Origin: Ctenosaura bakeri
Taxonomy: Eukaryota > Chordata > Lepidosauria > Squamata > Iguanidae
Assembly (NCBI GenBank): GCA_948474755.1
Contig: CAOLHI010001442.1
Span: 310,001-374,000 of the forward strand
Direction: 5' to 3'
Length of the DNA: 64,000 nucleotides
Part shown: positions 12,078 through 24,145 of the stretch, piece after piece
Layout: the number at the start of each line of letters is the position of its first letter
How positions within the stretch are numbered: the first letter of the stretch is position 1
The notes under the pieces: generated by a model
What the model was told of the DNA's origin: nothing
What the model saw: only the letters and a program-made list of their open reading frames with translations
Databases searched by the model: none
Translations under genes and position numbers: made by a program

Positions 12078-12610
12078 TAATGGATGCTCTGGGTTCTGAG
12101 TCTGTACTCCCTTTCTTTCTTGACCTACCTGCCTATTTTGATTCCCCAGTTCCCTCTCATCCCTGCTTATTAGCCTCATCCTTACCAAGGCTGCTCCTCT
12201 CCTGTTGCTCCCCCTCTTTTGTCACTCTTACTAGGCTGATTTTTTGGGCAGCATGCTCCCTGAACACTCTGGTCTCCTAGTATGAATTCCCTTTCTTTCT
12301 TGACCTGCCTGCCTACTGTGATTTCCTGATTTTTTCCTCAAAGCTGCTAATTCACTTCATTAGCCAAGGCTGCTTCTCTCATGCCACCTTCTTCTCTGCT
12401 ACTCTTTCTCAGCTGCCCGCCCAGAGTTGAAGAGCAGAAGGAACTGGGAAATCAAGAGTAGGGAGGCAGGTCAAGAAAGAAGGGCTGCTCAGATTCAGAG
12501 CCTGGAGAGTTCAGGGAACAAGCTGTGCAAAGGACAAAAAAAAAACAGCTGATAGAGAGCAGCAGAGAAGGGGGCAGCAGGAGAGGAGCAACCTTGGCAC
12601 GAATGAAGCA
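12078..12610. repeat. Two direct copies plus one inverted copy of a ~180 bp unit
   Basis: The words ccctttctttcttgacctac and ccctttctttcttgacctgc occur at about 12110 and 12288, each followed by similar text including 'ccaaggctgct'. The inverse (ggcaggtcaagaaagaaggg) lies at about 12464, followed by the inverse of the rest up to gcaaccttggca. The copies are diverged. No transposon family is evident. Confidence 0.7.
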
Positions 12611-13440
12611 AAATAGAGGAGAAAATAGTTGTAGTTTTCATAGTTCAGATGTGCAGCTTCTGAGCTTAGCATTCAAGGAATGTTCTACTTCATTCTCCCC
12701 TTTTCAGTGTTGAACCATTCAGATGCTTATAAAAATTGTGCAGTTTTAGTTAGTATGGGTGCACAATTTCTCCTTGGAGAGTTGCATTGTATGCCAACTG
12801 TGCAGCTTTTAAAGCTGTGCAGAATTGACAATATTGTGCTGCTTTGCTGTGCAGAGAACAACAACAACAAGTTACCACAAGTTGTAGGAACTTTCCAGGT
12901 GCTGTTTTTCTTTCCATTGGTGTTTCCCAAGTGGTCAAGAACACCAAATTTTGACCACATTCAGGACATTGTTGGATGTTCATTCCATCCCTACTATGTA
13001 TTGAATTCCACATGAGGATAAGATGAAAAATGAGCATTACTTGTTGCTTTTTCATTACTTTTTACTCCTTTTCTTTGGAAAAAATCTAACTGAAAAGGAA
13101 GAACACAGCCCAGAACGTAAAAAGAAAAGAAAAGAAAAAAAGTCCTCAAAATAACTTCCCAAGCATTTTGGTCCTACAGAGTAATGAGAAAGTAGTCTAC
13201 ATTACTTGTTATACAGAAAAGGTCTTACTTCCAAGTTCTGGTCTTCCTGATAAGTTTATCTGTATATAAAGAGGGGGTGTTTAAAAACTGTTACATAGGA
13301 TAAATGTTTGTGCTTGTATTTCATGCTGTAATTCATTCTTCCAGGTTCTTAAACTTAGCAATGAAGCATTTTGTGCATTACTGAGGTGTGACTGTTTTAT
13401 TTTATTGATGTGTGTTATTGTCTTCTCCTTGTCTTTTCAG

Positions 13441-13509
13441 TAATGTTGATTGTGTGAAACTCTTGCAAAGCAGTGGAGCAGATTTTAATAAAAAAGACAA
13501 ATATGGAAG
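13441..13509 (+). CDS. ANKRD44: ANKRD44 exon 4: ankyrin repeat second helix
   Basis: This exon encodes NVDCVKLLQSSGADFNKKDK and then YGR, i.e. the outer helix of one ankyrin repeat and the beta-turn leading into the next. The first base (T) completes Gly from exon 3 and the last two (AG) form Arg with the next exon. The acceptor gtcttttcag is strong. The donor gtttgt is weaker than the gtaagt/gtgagt type used by most other exons here, so skipping or alternative use is conceivable but not shown by the sequence. Confidence 0.92.
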
Positions 13510-13814
13510 GTTTGTAACTTCTGAAAAATTTATCAAAACATTTGACAAGACAATGTCATCAGTCTCATTGTACTGGAGTATATGAGATCAGATGAAGCGG
13601 CTAAAGGTCCATCTCTGAAACCCACTGATTACAATTTCTGTTACCAACATGTTTCTGCCACAATCTAGCATGCCAGAGAAACGTCGTGTCCCCAGATCTC
13701 AGATCATCTCAAGGGCCCAGTTTCATAGCACCCAGCTGGAGTCTCACTCTGTATCAAGAACCTGAGATTTCAGGTTATTTTTAACAGTCTAACATGTGAG
13801 GGTTTGAATACCCT

Positions 13815-14058
13815 CAAGGCACTAGATACTGTCTGATCTTGGAAACTAAGCAGGGTCAGCCCTAGTTAGTACTTGGATGGGAGACCGCCAATGAATACCA
13901 GGTGCTGTAGGCTATAGTGCAAAGGAAGGATCTGGCAAAACCATCTTTGAGGATACCTTGCTAAAAAACAAAAAAACAAAAACCTATGAAATTCATGGGG
14001 GTGCTGTAAGTCAACAGGCAACTTGAAGGCACATACACATAGGCACACACACAAAATA
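13815..14058 (+). mobile_element. 5S rRNA-derived SINE (5S-Sauria type)
   Basis: The head matches the 3' two-thirds of vertebrate 5S rRNA: gatcttggaaactaagcagg, then agtacttggatgggagaccg and accaggtgctgtaggct, which include the internal pol III control region. It is followed by a unique body and a 3' tail (gctgtaagtcaacaggcaac, then cttgaaggcac) of the same kind as the Sauria SINEs. It is a SINE and not a functional 5S gene: the 5' third is missing and the tail is LINE-like. Confidence 0.8.
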
Positions 14059-14777
14059 TAATTGATGAGGGTAAGACTCAGAAGCAGATGGTAACAATAG
14101 TTGTATTTCTCTTTGGGGCCAGGCCTTCCTTACATCTCTGAGCTGCATAGGAAGTAAGCATTCCCTGTAGTATATTACTGCCTGAAGTACATTGCCAAAA
14201 AAGACAGGTGCAGAGTGCATTAAATATATTTTTGTTCTTTCTCTTTCCAAAACAGCAACAACTCATGGCTTGTACTTCCTTCTTTCCAAATATGGCTGTC
14301 GAGGTCCCTTCTTTTATGGGTTTTTTGTTTTGTTTTAGTTCCAGCAGCCGTTTTCCTGGCTTTCTACATGCTTCTGAATAACTGATGCTTTTTGCACTGG
14401 TCTTTGTTGGCAATGGCTAGGTTTCTGTCCTTATGCTCGCTGCTGAATTTAGGCAGCTCAGCTTTGTTAAAATAATAATTATTCTTCTTTTATCCTAGTC
14501 TACGTGGTCTTCCACATATAATTCTAGCCAGGGAATGGATGTTCCTCTTCCATTCCCTTGATATGTTTTTAGATTATTATTTTATACGATCTGAAGAGAA
14601 ACCAGAGTATATTTTCACTGTCTGTGTACGCACTGAGGATAAGTGAGCACCTTCCTGTTCACTTTTCTTATTTCCATATTCTTTGTGGAGTTAAGCCCTG
14701 ACCCCTATTTTTCCCTTTACATAGAGAGTCTTTATGTTCCCTACCCTTAATTTTTAGTGAGCTACTTCCTTTTGCTT

Positions 14778-14862
14778 ATCTTCCTTCCTTCCTTCCTTCC
14801 TTTCTTTGTTCCTTCCTTTCTCTTTTTCTCTCTCCCTCCTTCCCTCTTGCCCTCCTTCTCTT
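14778..14862. repeat. Polypyrimidine (CCTT)n-rich tract
   Basis: About 85 bp of almost pure C/T on the + strand, with a core of ttcc units. Confidence 0.9.
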
Positions 14863-15053
14863 ATACTGCTCACATGTCCTTTTCTAATCTTTACTGAAGA
14901 AGCAAGAATATATTCTGCATTCAATTAAATAGCTGCTATTGTTACCTTGAAATGGGTTTTCCCTGCAGTAATGTTTCTGTCAGGAGTAGTTAATGTAATG
15001 GATGCCATTACTCAAGTAATGTCTGAGCTAATATGGTTCTATTTATTTTTCAG

Positions 15054-15194
15054 GACACCTTTGCACTATGCAGCTGCAAATTGTCATTTCCAATGTATGG
15101 AGACACTGGTGACCACAGGGGCCAATATTAATGAAACAGATGACTGGGGACGAACGGCTTTACACTATGCTGCTGCCTCAGACATGGACAGAAA
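15054..15194 (+). CDS. ANKRD44: ANKRD44 exon 5: ankyrin repeat plus start of next
   Basis: This exon encodes [19 protein letters not shown], the [14 protein letters not shown] turn and a second helix start [26 protein letters not shown] and AAASDMDR are the clearest wording separating ANKRD44 from ANKRD28 and ANKRD52. The first base completes Arg from exon 4, and the final AA forms Lys with the next exon. Acceptor tatttttcag and donor gtaaac. The second repeat is interrupted after SDMDRK by the family's charged linker in exon 6. Confidence 0.95.
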
Positions 15195-16809
15195 GTAAAC
15201 AAGCCTATTTGTATTCCTTGTTTCTACTTCTTTGCTAAGCCCGTGTCATTTCCATTCTCTTCATGCAACATTCTCATTTCAGTGAAAGTACTTCTGGAAC
15301 CAAAAGTGCTCCTTTTCCCTTCATGTATACATCAGTTGCTAGAATTGCTTTGAATATCTGTCCTGCTTCTGCATTTTAAGGTAGCACAGTTCTTTTCAAG
15401 TGGTTGGTATGCCTGGGCTGGACTTCTTCCTCATATCTTCTGTGTCTCACATAGTTGTCAGCGGTTGTATAAGTACTTCAGCTAGATCTATTTTGCTAGT
15501 TTTGCTAGATCCTTGATAATTTACATAGGATCTTCTCACATAGAGTGACTTCTATTATTAGAAAAATCTGCTTGGAGTAGGCTGAATCTGGTTTGCCATC
15601 AGCACAATTTTACAGGTGCTTCAGAAGGGAGCCAGGAGGACGTGGAGAGTGTGTGGAGCAGTAATACTGGGTTGTAGGAAATGTAAGAGATTCATGAAAA
15701 TCACTCAGTCAATTGGCAAGCCTCCAGTGAATCCCAGTTTTATCTGCAAACAGAACAAAATACTGGCTTTCTGGAGGAATAACTGTGGATCTAGCCCACT
15801 GCAAAGTGCTTCCTCAGTTTCACTCAAACACGGAAGAATAGTTGGATTTCCTTTACACTGCCTCTCTTCTCAAAAGGAAAGTACAAAGGGTCAGTGACAA
15901 GGAAGCTTATCTAGACTGAAAGGAGGAAAGGTTATTCAGTCATTGGGCAATCCAGGTCCATCAGAGTGTTGGTTCACCCTGTATCTGCTCTTGAGTATTG
16001 CAGATAAAAGCTTGGGGTGAATTAGAATGCTTTTTTCATACCCTGAGATCATAGAAGTATCAAAGTAAACTGTCAATATCAGAAAAGATTCTGTCTTTTC
16101 ACAAGATATATTTGAGTTCAAGAAATGTCACCAAGGTTGGCTGGAGTTTTGCATCATGGTACTGTTGATCATATCTCCCTATTCAGTGACAATATCTTTT
16201 CCTCCTTCGTTCCCACACATTACCTAGTGCATTGGTAACCAGAGGGTTTGATCATTATTCTTTAATCATTGGTGTGATGGACAATGCATCATAATGTGAT
16301 ATTTCATAGTTTGCTGAAGACTCCCAACAGCACTGCAGAAGTTCAGTGTGTCTGAGATTTTCAGAGAAGATATTCTTGCAAGCCACACCACTTAATGAAC
16401 ATATTGTTTGTTGTCTAGATTGGTTCTTGGAATATACATTTCAAAGAGTGTATGAAGAAAACCCAGATTGTGGACAAAGGTTCTCTGTGATATGGGGAAA
16501 CTTTTATTTTTGGAGGAGAAATGAAACAGATAAAATCAATGCTCTTTAAGGGTTGTTTCATACATTGCGCAGCAGGAAATATGTATATTGACACCAGTTG
16601 TAGATATGACAGAGATCCATAGCCATCTCAGCTCCCCTGACAGAGTTACTTGCTTAAGACAGACATCTGAAATCATCAAAGTGCGGTGCTTGTGCACTGT
16701 TTTATGATTTATGTAAAATAATTCATGTATAGCTACAGAGAAATGAAGTGTGTCAGTTGAACCTTAGAAACTGGAGATACTGTACTTATTTCTTTTAGAT
16801 TACAAGAAA

Positions 16810-17565
16810 GAACGATGTATCAATGGGTGAACTCCCATTACCACCCAGGCCAGGCAGGTTTTTTTTTTTTTTAATCCAAAACCAGGCTCCAGTTCTTTGT
16901 CCTACTTGTCCCAGGTCGGACACAGTGGCTCCTCCTCCTCCTTCTCCTCTTTACTCATTTGCTGGCTTTTCCTTGATGTCTCTCCTGCTTATCTCCTGCT
17001 TATCTTTTTACTTCCCTCCCTTCAATTAATAAATATTTCTTTATAAGGTGTAGCTTGTTGAGATCTGAAAGCCAGCTGCCTCTTTTGTCACGCATTATAA
17101 TATTAACCCTTATATCTTGGCTGAGAGTACTCTTGAAAAAAGAGTGTGGAAGGAGATCTTTTCTCTTTAGATGGTATGACACCATGATCCCACCCTAAAT
17201 GGATCATCCTGATAGGCTTTGTTAAATCCCATTGATGAATGGCTGCCCTATGGTGTCAGAATGAGACAATAATTAGTCACTATGCGGGCTCCTTTTAGAT
17301 TTCAGAGATTTCTAGATTTCTAACCACTTACATCCACCCTTACGGTGGTTCCTTTTTTCTTTGAAACTCATTTTTTTTACACATCCAGTTTCCTTGCACT
17401 GTTCCCACCCCCTTGTTTTTAGCTTTGAAAGAACTGAGGGAGGAGCCTGAAATCATGAATAGAAAAACCTGTGTGGCTCCCATGACTCATAACTGAGCTG
17501 TGTGGCAATGGGAGTTAACCCATTGGTGGATGGCTCCTTCTTTGCAATCTAGAATGAGCCTTCAA
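16810..17565 (+). mobile_element. Probable internally deleted DIRS-like remnant
   Basis: The left part (caatgggtgaactcccatta at 16819, then accacccaggccaggcaggt) is the diverged inverse of the right part (caatgggagttaacccattg at 17506, preceded by acctgtgtggc). A third related block at about 17209-17265 (gttaaatcccattgatgaat, ending cagaatgagac) runs in the same direction as the right end. A right-proximal third copy of the terminal sequence is the layout of an internal complementary region in DIRS elements. No coding part survives, so a simple foldback transposon is the alternative. Confidence 0.4.
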
Positions 17566-18406
17566 AGTAAGTATCCAATGCATCATTTTCAGTCAAAATA
17601 GTATTAAATGGCCTGAAAAAAGAAGGACTGGACTTGTCTTTTCTTTCCCTGCCTTTTTTTTAAAAAAAGTGGAAATCCTGGGTTTTTCATTTGCCCTGAG
17701 CTGATTTGCTTATTGTGCCAATGGTTAAACTCAGTGTCATCCATCCACAAATACAGACATGGAGTAAATGAGGCCCACGAGGTTCCATTTTGTGGTCCCC
17801 AAGCTCTCTTGAATCCTTCCAAAGACCACAGACCTTTTTTTTTCAACAATTGGCTTCTTAGGAGCCAAAAATGGCTGAATATTGATGCAAAATATAATGT
17901 CTTTGTCCGCAGAACCCCTCACTATCCCCACAGTGCTCCCACCCCCTGGCCCAATTGGCCAAGAAGAATTGGTCAGAAATGAAACTGGAACACATCAGGT
18001 GTGCCAATGCTGCCCTGGAGAGGGTGTGCAGGGGTGAAAAATGCCCTCTGCCCCTTCAGCAGTTGCATACCCTTCCACAAATAGAAGGGCTTTTCCTATT
18101 TGTAGAAGGATCCAAGCTTCCTGCTAGAGGAAGGAGTTCTGTGGTGTTGGCAAGTGGGGCACTGTAGGATGATACATCCTGCTCCCTCCTCACAGTGAGC
18201 CACAGTGCGATGACCAGAAGAAGGGAACCCTGTGGGGTCTTTTGCAGCTCTGTGGCTTGCTGGCAGGAAGGAACTAGATGACTCTTCCCCCAGCACTCCA
18301 CTTGTCAGCACCAGAAAATGCCTCTGCTCAATATAGCTGCTTGGTTTTTAAGGTGGGGAATTAGGGGATCAGATTAAGAGACAGAGCATTGCTATGACAT
18401 CATAGA

Positions 18407-19240
18407 ATTATAAAATCATAGAGGAGTTGGAAGAGACCACAGGGGCCATCCAGTCCAACCTCCTGCTATGCAGGAACATCCATCAAAGCATTCCCAACAG
18501 ATGGCCATCCAGCCTCTGCTTAAAAACCTCCAAAGAAGAAGATTCCACCACACTCCGAGGCAGCATATTCCACTGCCGGACAGCCCTGACCATCAGGAAG
18601 TTCTTCCTGAGGTTCTGGTGGAATCTCCTTTCCTGCCAGCTTGAATCCATTGCTCCTTGTCCTAGTCTCTGGAGCAGCAGAAAACAAACCCACCCCCCTC
18701 CTCGACATGACATCCCTTCAAATATTTAAACATGGCTATCATGTCCCCTCTTAACCTTCTCTTCTGCAGACTAAATATCCCCAGCTCCCTAAGCCACTCC
18801 TCATAGACCATGCCTTCCAGACACGTCACCATTTTGGTTGCCCTCCTCTAGACACACTTTAGCTTGTCAATATCCTTCCTGAACTGAGGTGCCCAGAACT
18901 GGACACTGTATTCCAAATGAGGTCTAACCAATGCAGAATAGAGTGGTACCATTACCTTCCTTGATCTAGACACCGTACTCCTATTGATGCAACCAAGAAT
19001 TGTGTTGGCTTTTTTGGCTGCTGCATCACACTACTGACTCATGTTCAGTTTGTGATCTACCAAGACTCCTAGATCCCTTTCACACGTACTGTTATCCAGC
19101 CACGTGTTCCCCATCTTATATTTGAGCTTTCCATTTTTTCTGCCTAAGTGCAGGACCTTACATTTCTGTCTGTTGAAATTCATTTTGTTAGCTTGGCCCA
19201 GCTCTCCAATCTGTCAAGGTCATTTTGAATTTTCATAGCT
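18407..19240 (-). mobile_element. CR1-type LINE, 3' portion
   Basis: On the minus strand it contains the end of a CR1 ORF2-like frame (RQWNMLPRSVVESSSLEVFK and RLDGHLLGML) and then the 3' segment that, read on +, begins atcatagaattataaaatca and continues gaggagttggaagagaccac. This text is typical of sauropsid CR1 tails. The upstream ORF2 and catalytic domains are absent (5' truncation, usual for LINEs). Confidence 0.8.
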
Positions 19241-19678
19241 ACATGTTTCATGAAGGATCTCAGCCAGCATGTTTTTCATGGAGGAGGAAGGAAGTCAGGA
19301 TGGATGGCTCTCCAAATGCTAATTTATAAGAACTAAACCATACATAAAGCACAGTACCTGGAATAGCACAAAAATTGCAGTGCATACAACTACCATATTT
19401 CTTAGCTGTTTACAATACTTCAGATAGTCTTGATATAAATAATAGTTCAACATTAATGGGAGAATATCAATTTTTTTAACCTGGTAGTACCAAACTGAAA
19501 TTGCTGCATGAAGGGATGCTCTGTTGAGATGCAATAAGGCATTAGCTAAAATAGTGAGTTTATATAGCAGGGTGTATAATGTCAGGGAGTTTGAGTACCA
19601 ATTTCCAACCCTAGACTCTTTGTGGGCCACAGTAAACCTGAAAACAAAGAACTTTTAAAGATGTAGTATATATATACA

Positions 19679-19899
19679 CAGTGAGCTCTCCCTACCCACA
19701 ACCTCCACATATGTGACTTCTAGTTCACTCAAAGCCTCAGGTCCTATACTTAAAATGAGGTCAGTGTGAACACAGAAGCAATGAAAGATCTGTACACATG
19801 TCGGTGCCATTGAATATAATAGGATGGGAGCATTTGTGAACTCATCTCTTCGTTGGGGTTCCTTGAAAGGAATCCTTGCATATACAGAGGGCCCACTGT
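19679..19899. mobile_element. Possible Tigger-like MITE
   Basis: The left end cagtgagctctccctaccca pairs loosely with the right end tatacagagggcccactg, with TA-containing flanks. It resembles the element at 5406-5789 only at the ends, so the assignment is tentative. Confidence 0.4.
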
Positions 19900-20691
19900 G
19901 TATAATCCAGAACTGGTGGGAAATCTACATCTTGGTTTGATTTGGTACCAGGTTTGATTAGAGGGCCCATCTTCATACTGTTTAAGTGCAAAACTGCCAC
20001 TTCTGGAACTTTCAAGAAAATAAAAATGACTTTGGGGCATTTTAAAAACTTTTAATTAAATTTTAAAATTTAAAATTTTAATTATTTTTGGTGGGGAGTA
20101 GGACCCACAAAAACAGATTTGGAATGCTGCATACAGACTATAAAGTGCACTTTTTTCAGCCCTCTACATAATCAGCAAGATGAATTAATAATGAAATATA
20201 TAAAAAGTGGATAGACTTAATAAGACCATAACCTTAGCATCTTTAATTACTTTTCCCTAGACACAATTGAGCTCAGTGGTGCTGTCTTAAGAGAAGCAAA
20301 TGTGCCTGCATTGAGAAAGAAAGAGAGGAGGACAGGCAGCAAAGTATGGGCTTGCTCTGATTAGCCATTTGGGTTTCAGTGCTGCAGTGATTCACTCATA
20401 TTTTGCCATTGAGAGAGACTGGCACTTGACCTGAGATTCATGATCTAGGACTGTGGATCTGGAATGGGAGTAACACTCCTCTACACCAGCTTTGCAAGTG
20501 CTGTTCTTTGGGCACAATCTTCCCCTTTTCTCATGGTAGTGGCATCAGAACCTTGGATCGCTAAACCTTAGGGGAAGAGGCTTTTACTGCCTGACTCGTG
20601 GTGCAAGAGTGTCTTATGAAAGGAATAGTTTAAAAGTGACAGAGCACATAATTGGCTAATGTTAACCACTCACAGGCCAATCACAGTATGC

Positions 20692-20739
<48 letters not shown>
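20692..20739. repeat. (TG)n(AG)n microsatellite
   Basis: About 22 bp of TG followed directly by about 24 bp of AG. Confidence 0.95.
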
Positions 20740-22197
20740 TTGCCATTTGACTCCATTTCTATTGTTTTTCAGTATGTATACAGATTTATAATTGCCAGCA
20801 GCGAATAACATTTGACGCATTTGAAGGAAGTGGACTATAAATCTATGAAAGCTTGTGCCACAATCTTTTGATTTTCAGGGTGTAACAAGACCCTTCATGG
20901 TGTTTGTCAATGCTTTGTTCCTTCTCCCCTGTTCTAATGGGTTGGGTGTAAAGTGAGTGCTGCTCACAAACCTGTGTGGGCATCTTTCTGATTTCTCTAG
21001 AAATCATATAAATCTTTCACCTCTGAAATGTAAATTCAGAATTTGACCTGTATCACTCTTTGTTTCACTCTTGTATTTCATTGTATGCCCCAAATAACTT
21101 TAATATTGTAGACTTCTTCAGAGAACTGTACGAAACCCATTTGTGGAAGTGATTTGCCATTGTCTCTGTTTCCTCTGGCCTTCATGGTTTTAGAAAATGA
21201 TTAAGATGGCAGAAGTCATGATAAAACATGTTCACAAAAATGTTGCCATGTAGATCCCTTGTCTGAAACATTAAGCTGTTTAGTGGAAACAGTTGTGCAA
21301 CTCAGGTTTTTCTCTGGGACTAACATAATAGTAAGACCCATACCATGACATTATAGAAGAATGTATTAATTTAGATGTTCTTTTAGAGCATTGTTTAGAT
21401 TTTGATGAAGCAGGTCTTGACCACATGGACATATCCTACACTACTGCTTTGCTATTGGTTGTGCATGGATAAACCATAGTCCATTAAATTGATAAGTGAA
21501 ATTATTGTATATTCTCTAAGGTTGTGAGGTATTTTATTAGTGTAAATGTCTAGGCCACTGCATAAGAGCAAGAACAGTTATGGTACTTCAAGGCAGCACA
21601 ATTAAACAAGTCAGCTGAATGACTGAGAAATCACACTGTCCTTAAGACTCCTTAAGCCATATTTTGTATTTGGATACAGATACTGTATTGCAAAACAGTA
21701 TAAAATTCATACATGAAGGATACATGCACATATAAATTCAAAGACATGGGAGGGAGTGATGAGTCTGATCTGTTTTTGTCACCACACATATATCCTTTTG
21801 CAATGCAATATAGTACATGCATTTACATATGCATGCTCCGAGCATAACTGGGAGGCAGCTGTATCTGAGTAAAAGAAATGTGGAATGAAAAGTTATCTTT
21901 GAAGACTACCACTGACAATCCTCCACATAAAATTATAGTAGTGTAAGAGTCTGTATCGCACCTGTACTGAATGAGATGTGACTGCAGCAGTTTCTGCGTT
22001 TCCAACAGCCCCCATCTCCCCCCTTTGGAGCTACAGGAATAGAATTGTTGTAACTGTGTGTAATGTGGTGGGAATGTACTGTTGGAGCCACATCTGACAT
22101 ATATTGGCAAATAAGTCTCGGGGCTTTACTTGGTAGAGAATACTGTTAGTGGAACTATTCTGGTAAATTAGCTCTCAGGCAGAGAGACCTGGGAATG

Positions 22198-22418
22198 GGG
22201 CCCTTTTACACTATACAGCTATAAAACTGCAATCTCACTTTAACTGATGTGGCAACATCCTGTGTAATCCTGGGATTGGCAACTGAGGGAGGAGCATTTT
22301 GAATCCTCAGCCAGGGAGTTCCTTGTGCCTCTCACCCTACAAACCCCAGGAAGATTGCATAGGATGAAGCAATGGCAGCTAAAGTGGAATCATAATAATG
22401 TGTAATGTGAATGGGCCC
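22198..22418. mobile_element. MITE with GGGCCC ends
   Basis: It begins gggcccttttacactataca and ends gtgtaatgtgaatgggccc, with ~50 bp imperfect inverted ends (cactttaactg / cagctaaagtg). The triplet ATG flanks both sides and may be a 3 bp target duplication. Confidence 0.7.
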
Positions 22419-23150
22419 ATGGTCAATGAAATTATTATATCCATGTAAACTGCCACAGTGAACAGAATCTTAAGCATGAGGTAGCACTCATCCAAATGGG
22501 ACATATGTATCAGGAGAGTCTGGTAGTTGTTTTTATAAATATCCAAATGATATTTTGTTGTCCTGGGCTATTTTCTGGCAATTCCTTGCATCAGCTGCAA
22601 CATTTTATTCTACCTCCAAATAGAATTCTTTTTAATTCTAAGACATATTGGAACAAAAAGTCTCCATAATTAGAAAGAAAGAAAGAAAATTTGCCCTTCA
22701 GAACATAGGATCACCTCAGCAAACTACACCTTAGTTTAAAAAAACAAAACAAAACCTTTGGAAGAGACCTGGTGTAGATCCAAGAAGAACAGCTCTCTAA
22801 AATAAAGGAATTAGTAGACATGGAAGCAAAAACAACTAGCAAAACCCAAGAAACTATGTTGTAAGATCTCACCCTTCTTTTATACCAGTTTGGAAGAGCC
22901 CACACTTTTCAGAAACATCACAGTATTTAGATGCTTTGATGTACAATGAAGATATAACCCTTTGTGGCTGTTCTTTGCATTTCTGGAAGCTTGATATGGC
23001 TCTTTTCCTTTTTTTCAGTTCAACTATTGATTTTTAAACAACATTTCAGGTAGTAGTGCTAAGTGTAAGTGAAAATCATGGGTGGCAGAAAATCTGTGAA
23101 GTGTCCATTTTCAAAATGAGTTGCATTTTTCTGTCCTTTATGTTAAGAAG

Positions 23151-23231
23151 AAAGAATGTTTTGGGTAACTCCCATGAAAATGCTGAAGAACTTGAAAGAG
23201 CCATTGAAATGAAGGAAAAAGAAGCTGCATT
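23151..23231 (+). CDS. ANKRD44: ANKRD44 exon 6: charged linker between ankyrin repeats
   Basis: This exon encodes KNVLGNSHENAEELERAIEM followed by KEKEAAL, a highly charged helical insertion that breaks one ankyrin repeat; ANKRD44 has this linker (its human form also carries an LGN motif and an EELERA stretch). A tandem acceptor aagaag precedes it: use of the second AG gives the length expected from ANKRD44, and use of the first would add one Arg. It ends with TT, completed to Leu by the next exon, before a gtaagt donor. Confidence 0.9.
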
Positions 23232-24145
23232 GTAAGTTTGGTGTCAATATAGCAATTTGGCTCCATCTCTGTGTATAATGCTTCTGCTTCTGTGGGTTGC
23301 AGTTCTGTGCGTTCCTTGGTTTTGCTTACTCACTGTGCTACAGTATACAACAGCTGAGATTATGAAGTGCTAACCTTAGGGATCTAGCCTGTTGGGGTAT
23401 GTGTTTGTGTGAGTGAGTGTATGTGTCTGTTAATATTTCTGTTTCCATGCTAGCTGTTGCTGCTGTAGTGTTTCTGTGCATTTTGAATATGATGTATTAT
23501 AGTATTGAAGTCATATACTCTGTGGTAATATGTTGTGAGAAATGCTTGTCCTTCCCAGATTTTAATATTCATAGCTGGTGTTTCTTCTATCATGAGTTTT
23601 GTTGTTGTAGCTGCTATTTCTACATCAACAGTGAGATAGGATATATATGAAAAGTTCTAGAGGAAACAGGAGAGGTGTGGCAGTATCAATCTAAATGGAA
23701 TCACATTGCAAGCACATTATTTTAAGATTCTTAATTACTTAAAAAAAAACACCCAAAGTTAATGTGGTTAGGAAATGCCAATATGTAACAGGCATGAAAT
23801 TTTGTTAATTACATGAAAAAGGTAGCATGTAAAGTAGCATTTAGAGTAGCGTTAAGTAGCATCCAAGCTACGATTCTGGAGACCAGGTTTCAAATCCCCA
23901 TTCAACCGTAGAAACCCAGTGGGTAATCTTGAGCAAGTCACACTCTCTCAGCCTCAGGAAGGCAGAGGCAAAGTGCTTTTGAACAAACTTTATCAAGAAA
24001 ACTCCATGATAGAGTTACCTTAGGGTCATTATAGGTTAGAAATGACTCAAAGGAACGCAACAACAACAAATGTTTATCTTGACATTAGTGATCCTATCCA
24101 TTCAAATGTCATAATCTTTCATTTATCCTTTCAAAAAATCCTCAG
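23232..24145. other. ANKRD44 intron 6 of the window
   Basis: A short intron whose right part is a + strand Sauria-type SINE ending 75 bp before the acceptor. The left part is T-rich and contains no other signal. Confidence 0.6.
23862..24070 (+). mobile_element. Sauria-type SINE
   Basis: Contains attctggagaccaggtttca, the box gagcaagtcacactctctca, the 'aagaaaactccatgatag' word and the tail ending aacgcaacaacaacaaa. The extreme 5' head is degraded. Confidence 0.85.

Larger units (their letters stand above)
7443..13440. other. ANKRD44 intron 3 of the window
   Basis: Six kilobases without host coding sequence. Recognisable contents are a MITE with inverted ends (7706-7912), a (CCTA)n run near 9741-9762, a Tc1/mariner remnant (about 10450-11135), a minus-strand SINE (11294-11481) and a complex direct/inverted repeat (about 12078-12610). 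An open frame at 8416-8856 resembles no protein I know and looks like chance. The interval 7913-10450 is otherwise unclassified. Confidence 0.6.
13510..15053. other. ANKRD44 intron 4 of the window
   Basis: Contains a 5S rRNA-derived SINE and a long polypyrimidine microsatellite (about 14778-14862). The rest is AT-rich with no coding or structural signal that I can support. Confidence 0.6.
15195..23150. other. ANKRD44 intron 5 of the window
   Basis: Eight kilobases of non-coding sequence. Supported contents are a probable internally deleted DIRS remnant (16810-17565), a minus-strand CR1 (18407-19240), a Tigger-like MITE (19679-19899), an AT-rich near-palindrome (20041-20090), a TG/AG microsatellite (20692-20739) and a MITE (22198-22418). 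15195-16810, 17565-18400 and 20740-22190 hold nothing I can name. Confidence 0.6.

Noticed and set aside
13823..13925. Functional 5S rRNA gene
   Set aside because: The 5' third of 5S rRNA is missing, there are mismatches, no T-run terminator follows, and a SINE body and tail follow.
18483..18713. Host gene encoded on the minus strand (76-codon frame)
   Set aside because: The RQWNMLPRSVVES text is a widespread CR1 LINE C-terminus.
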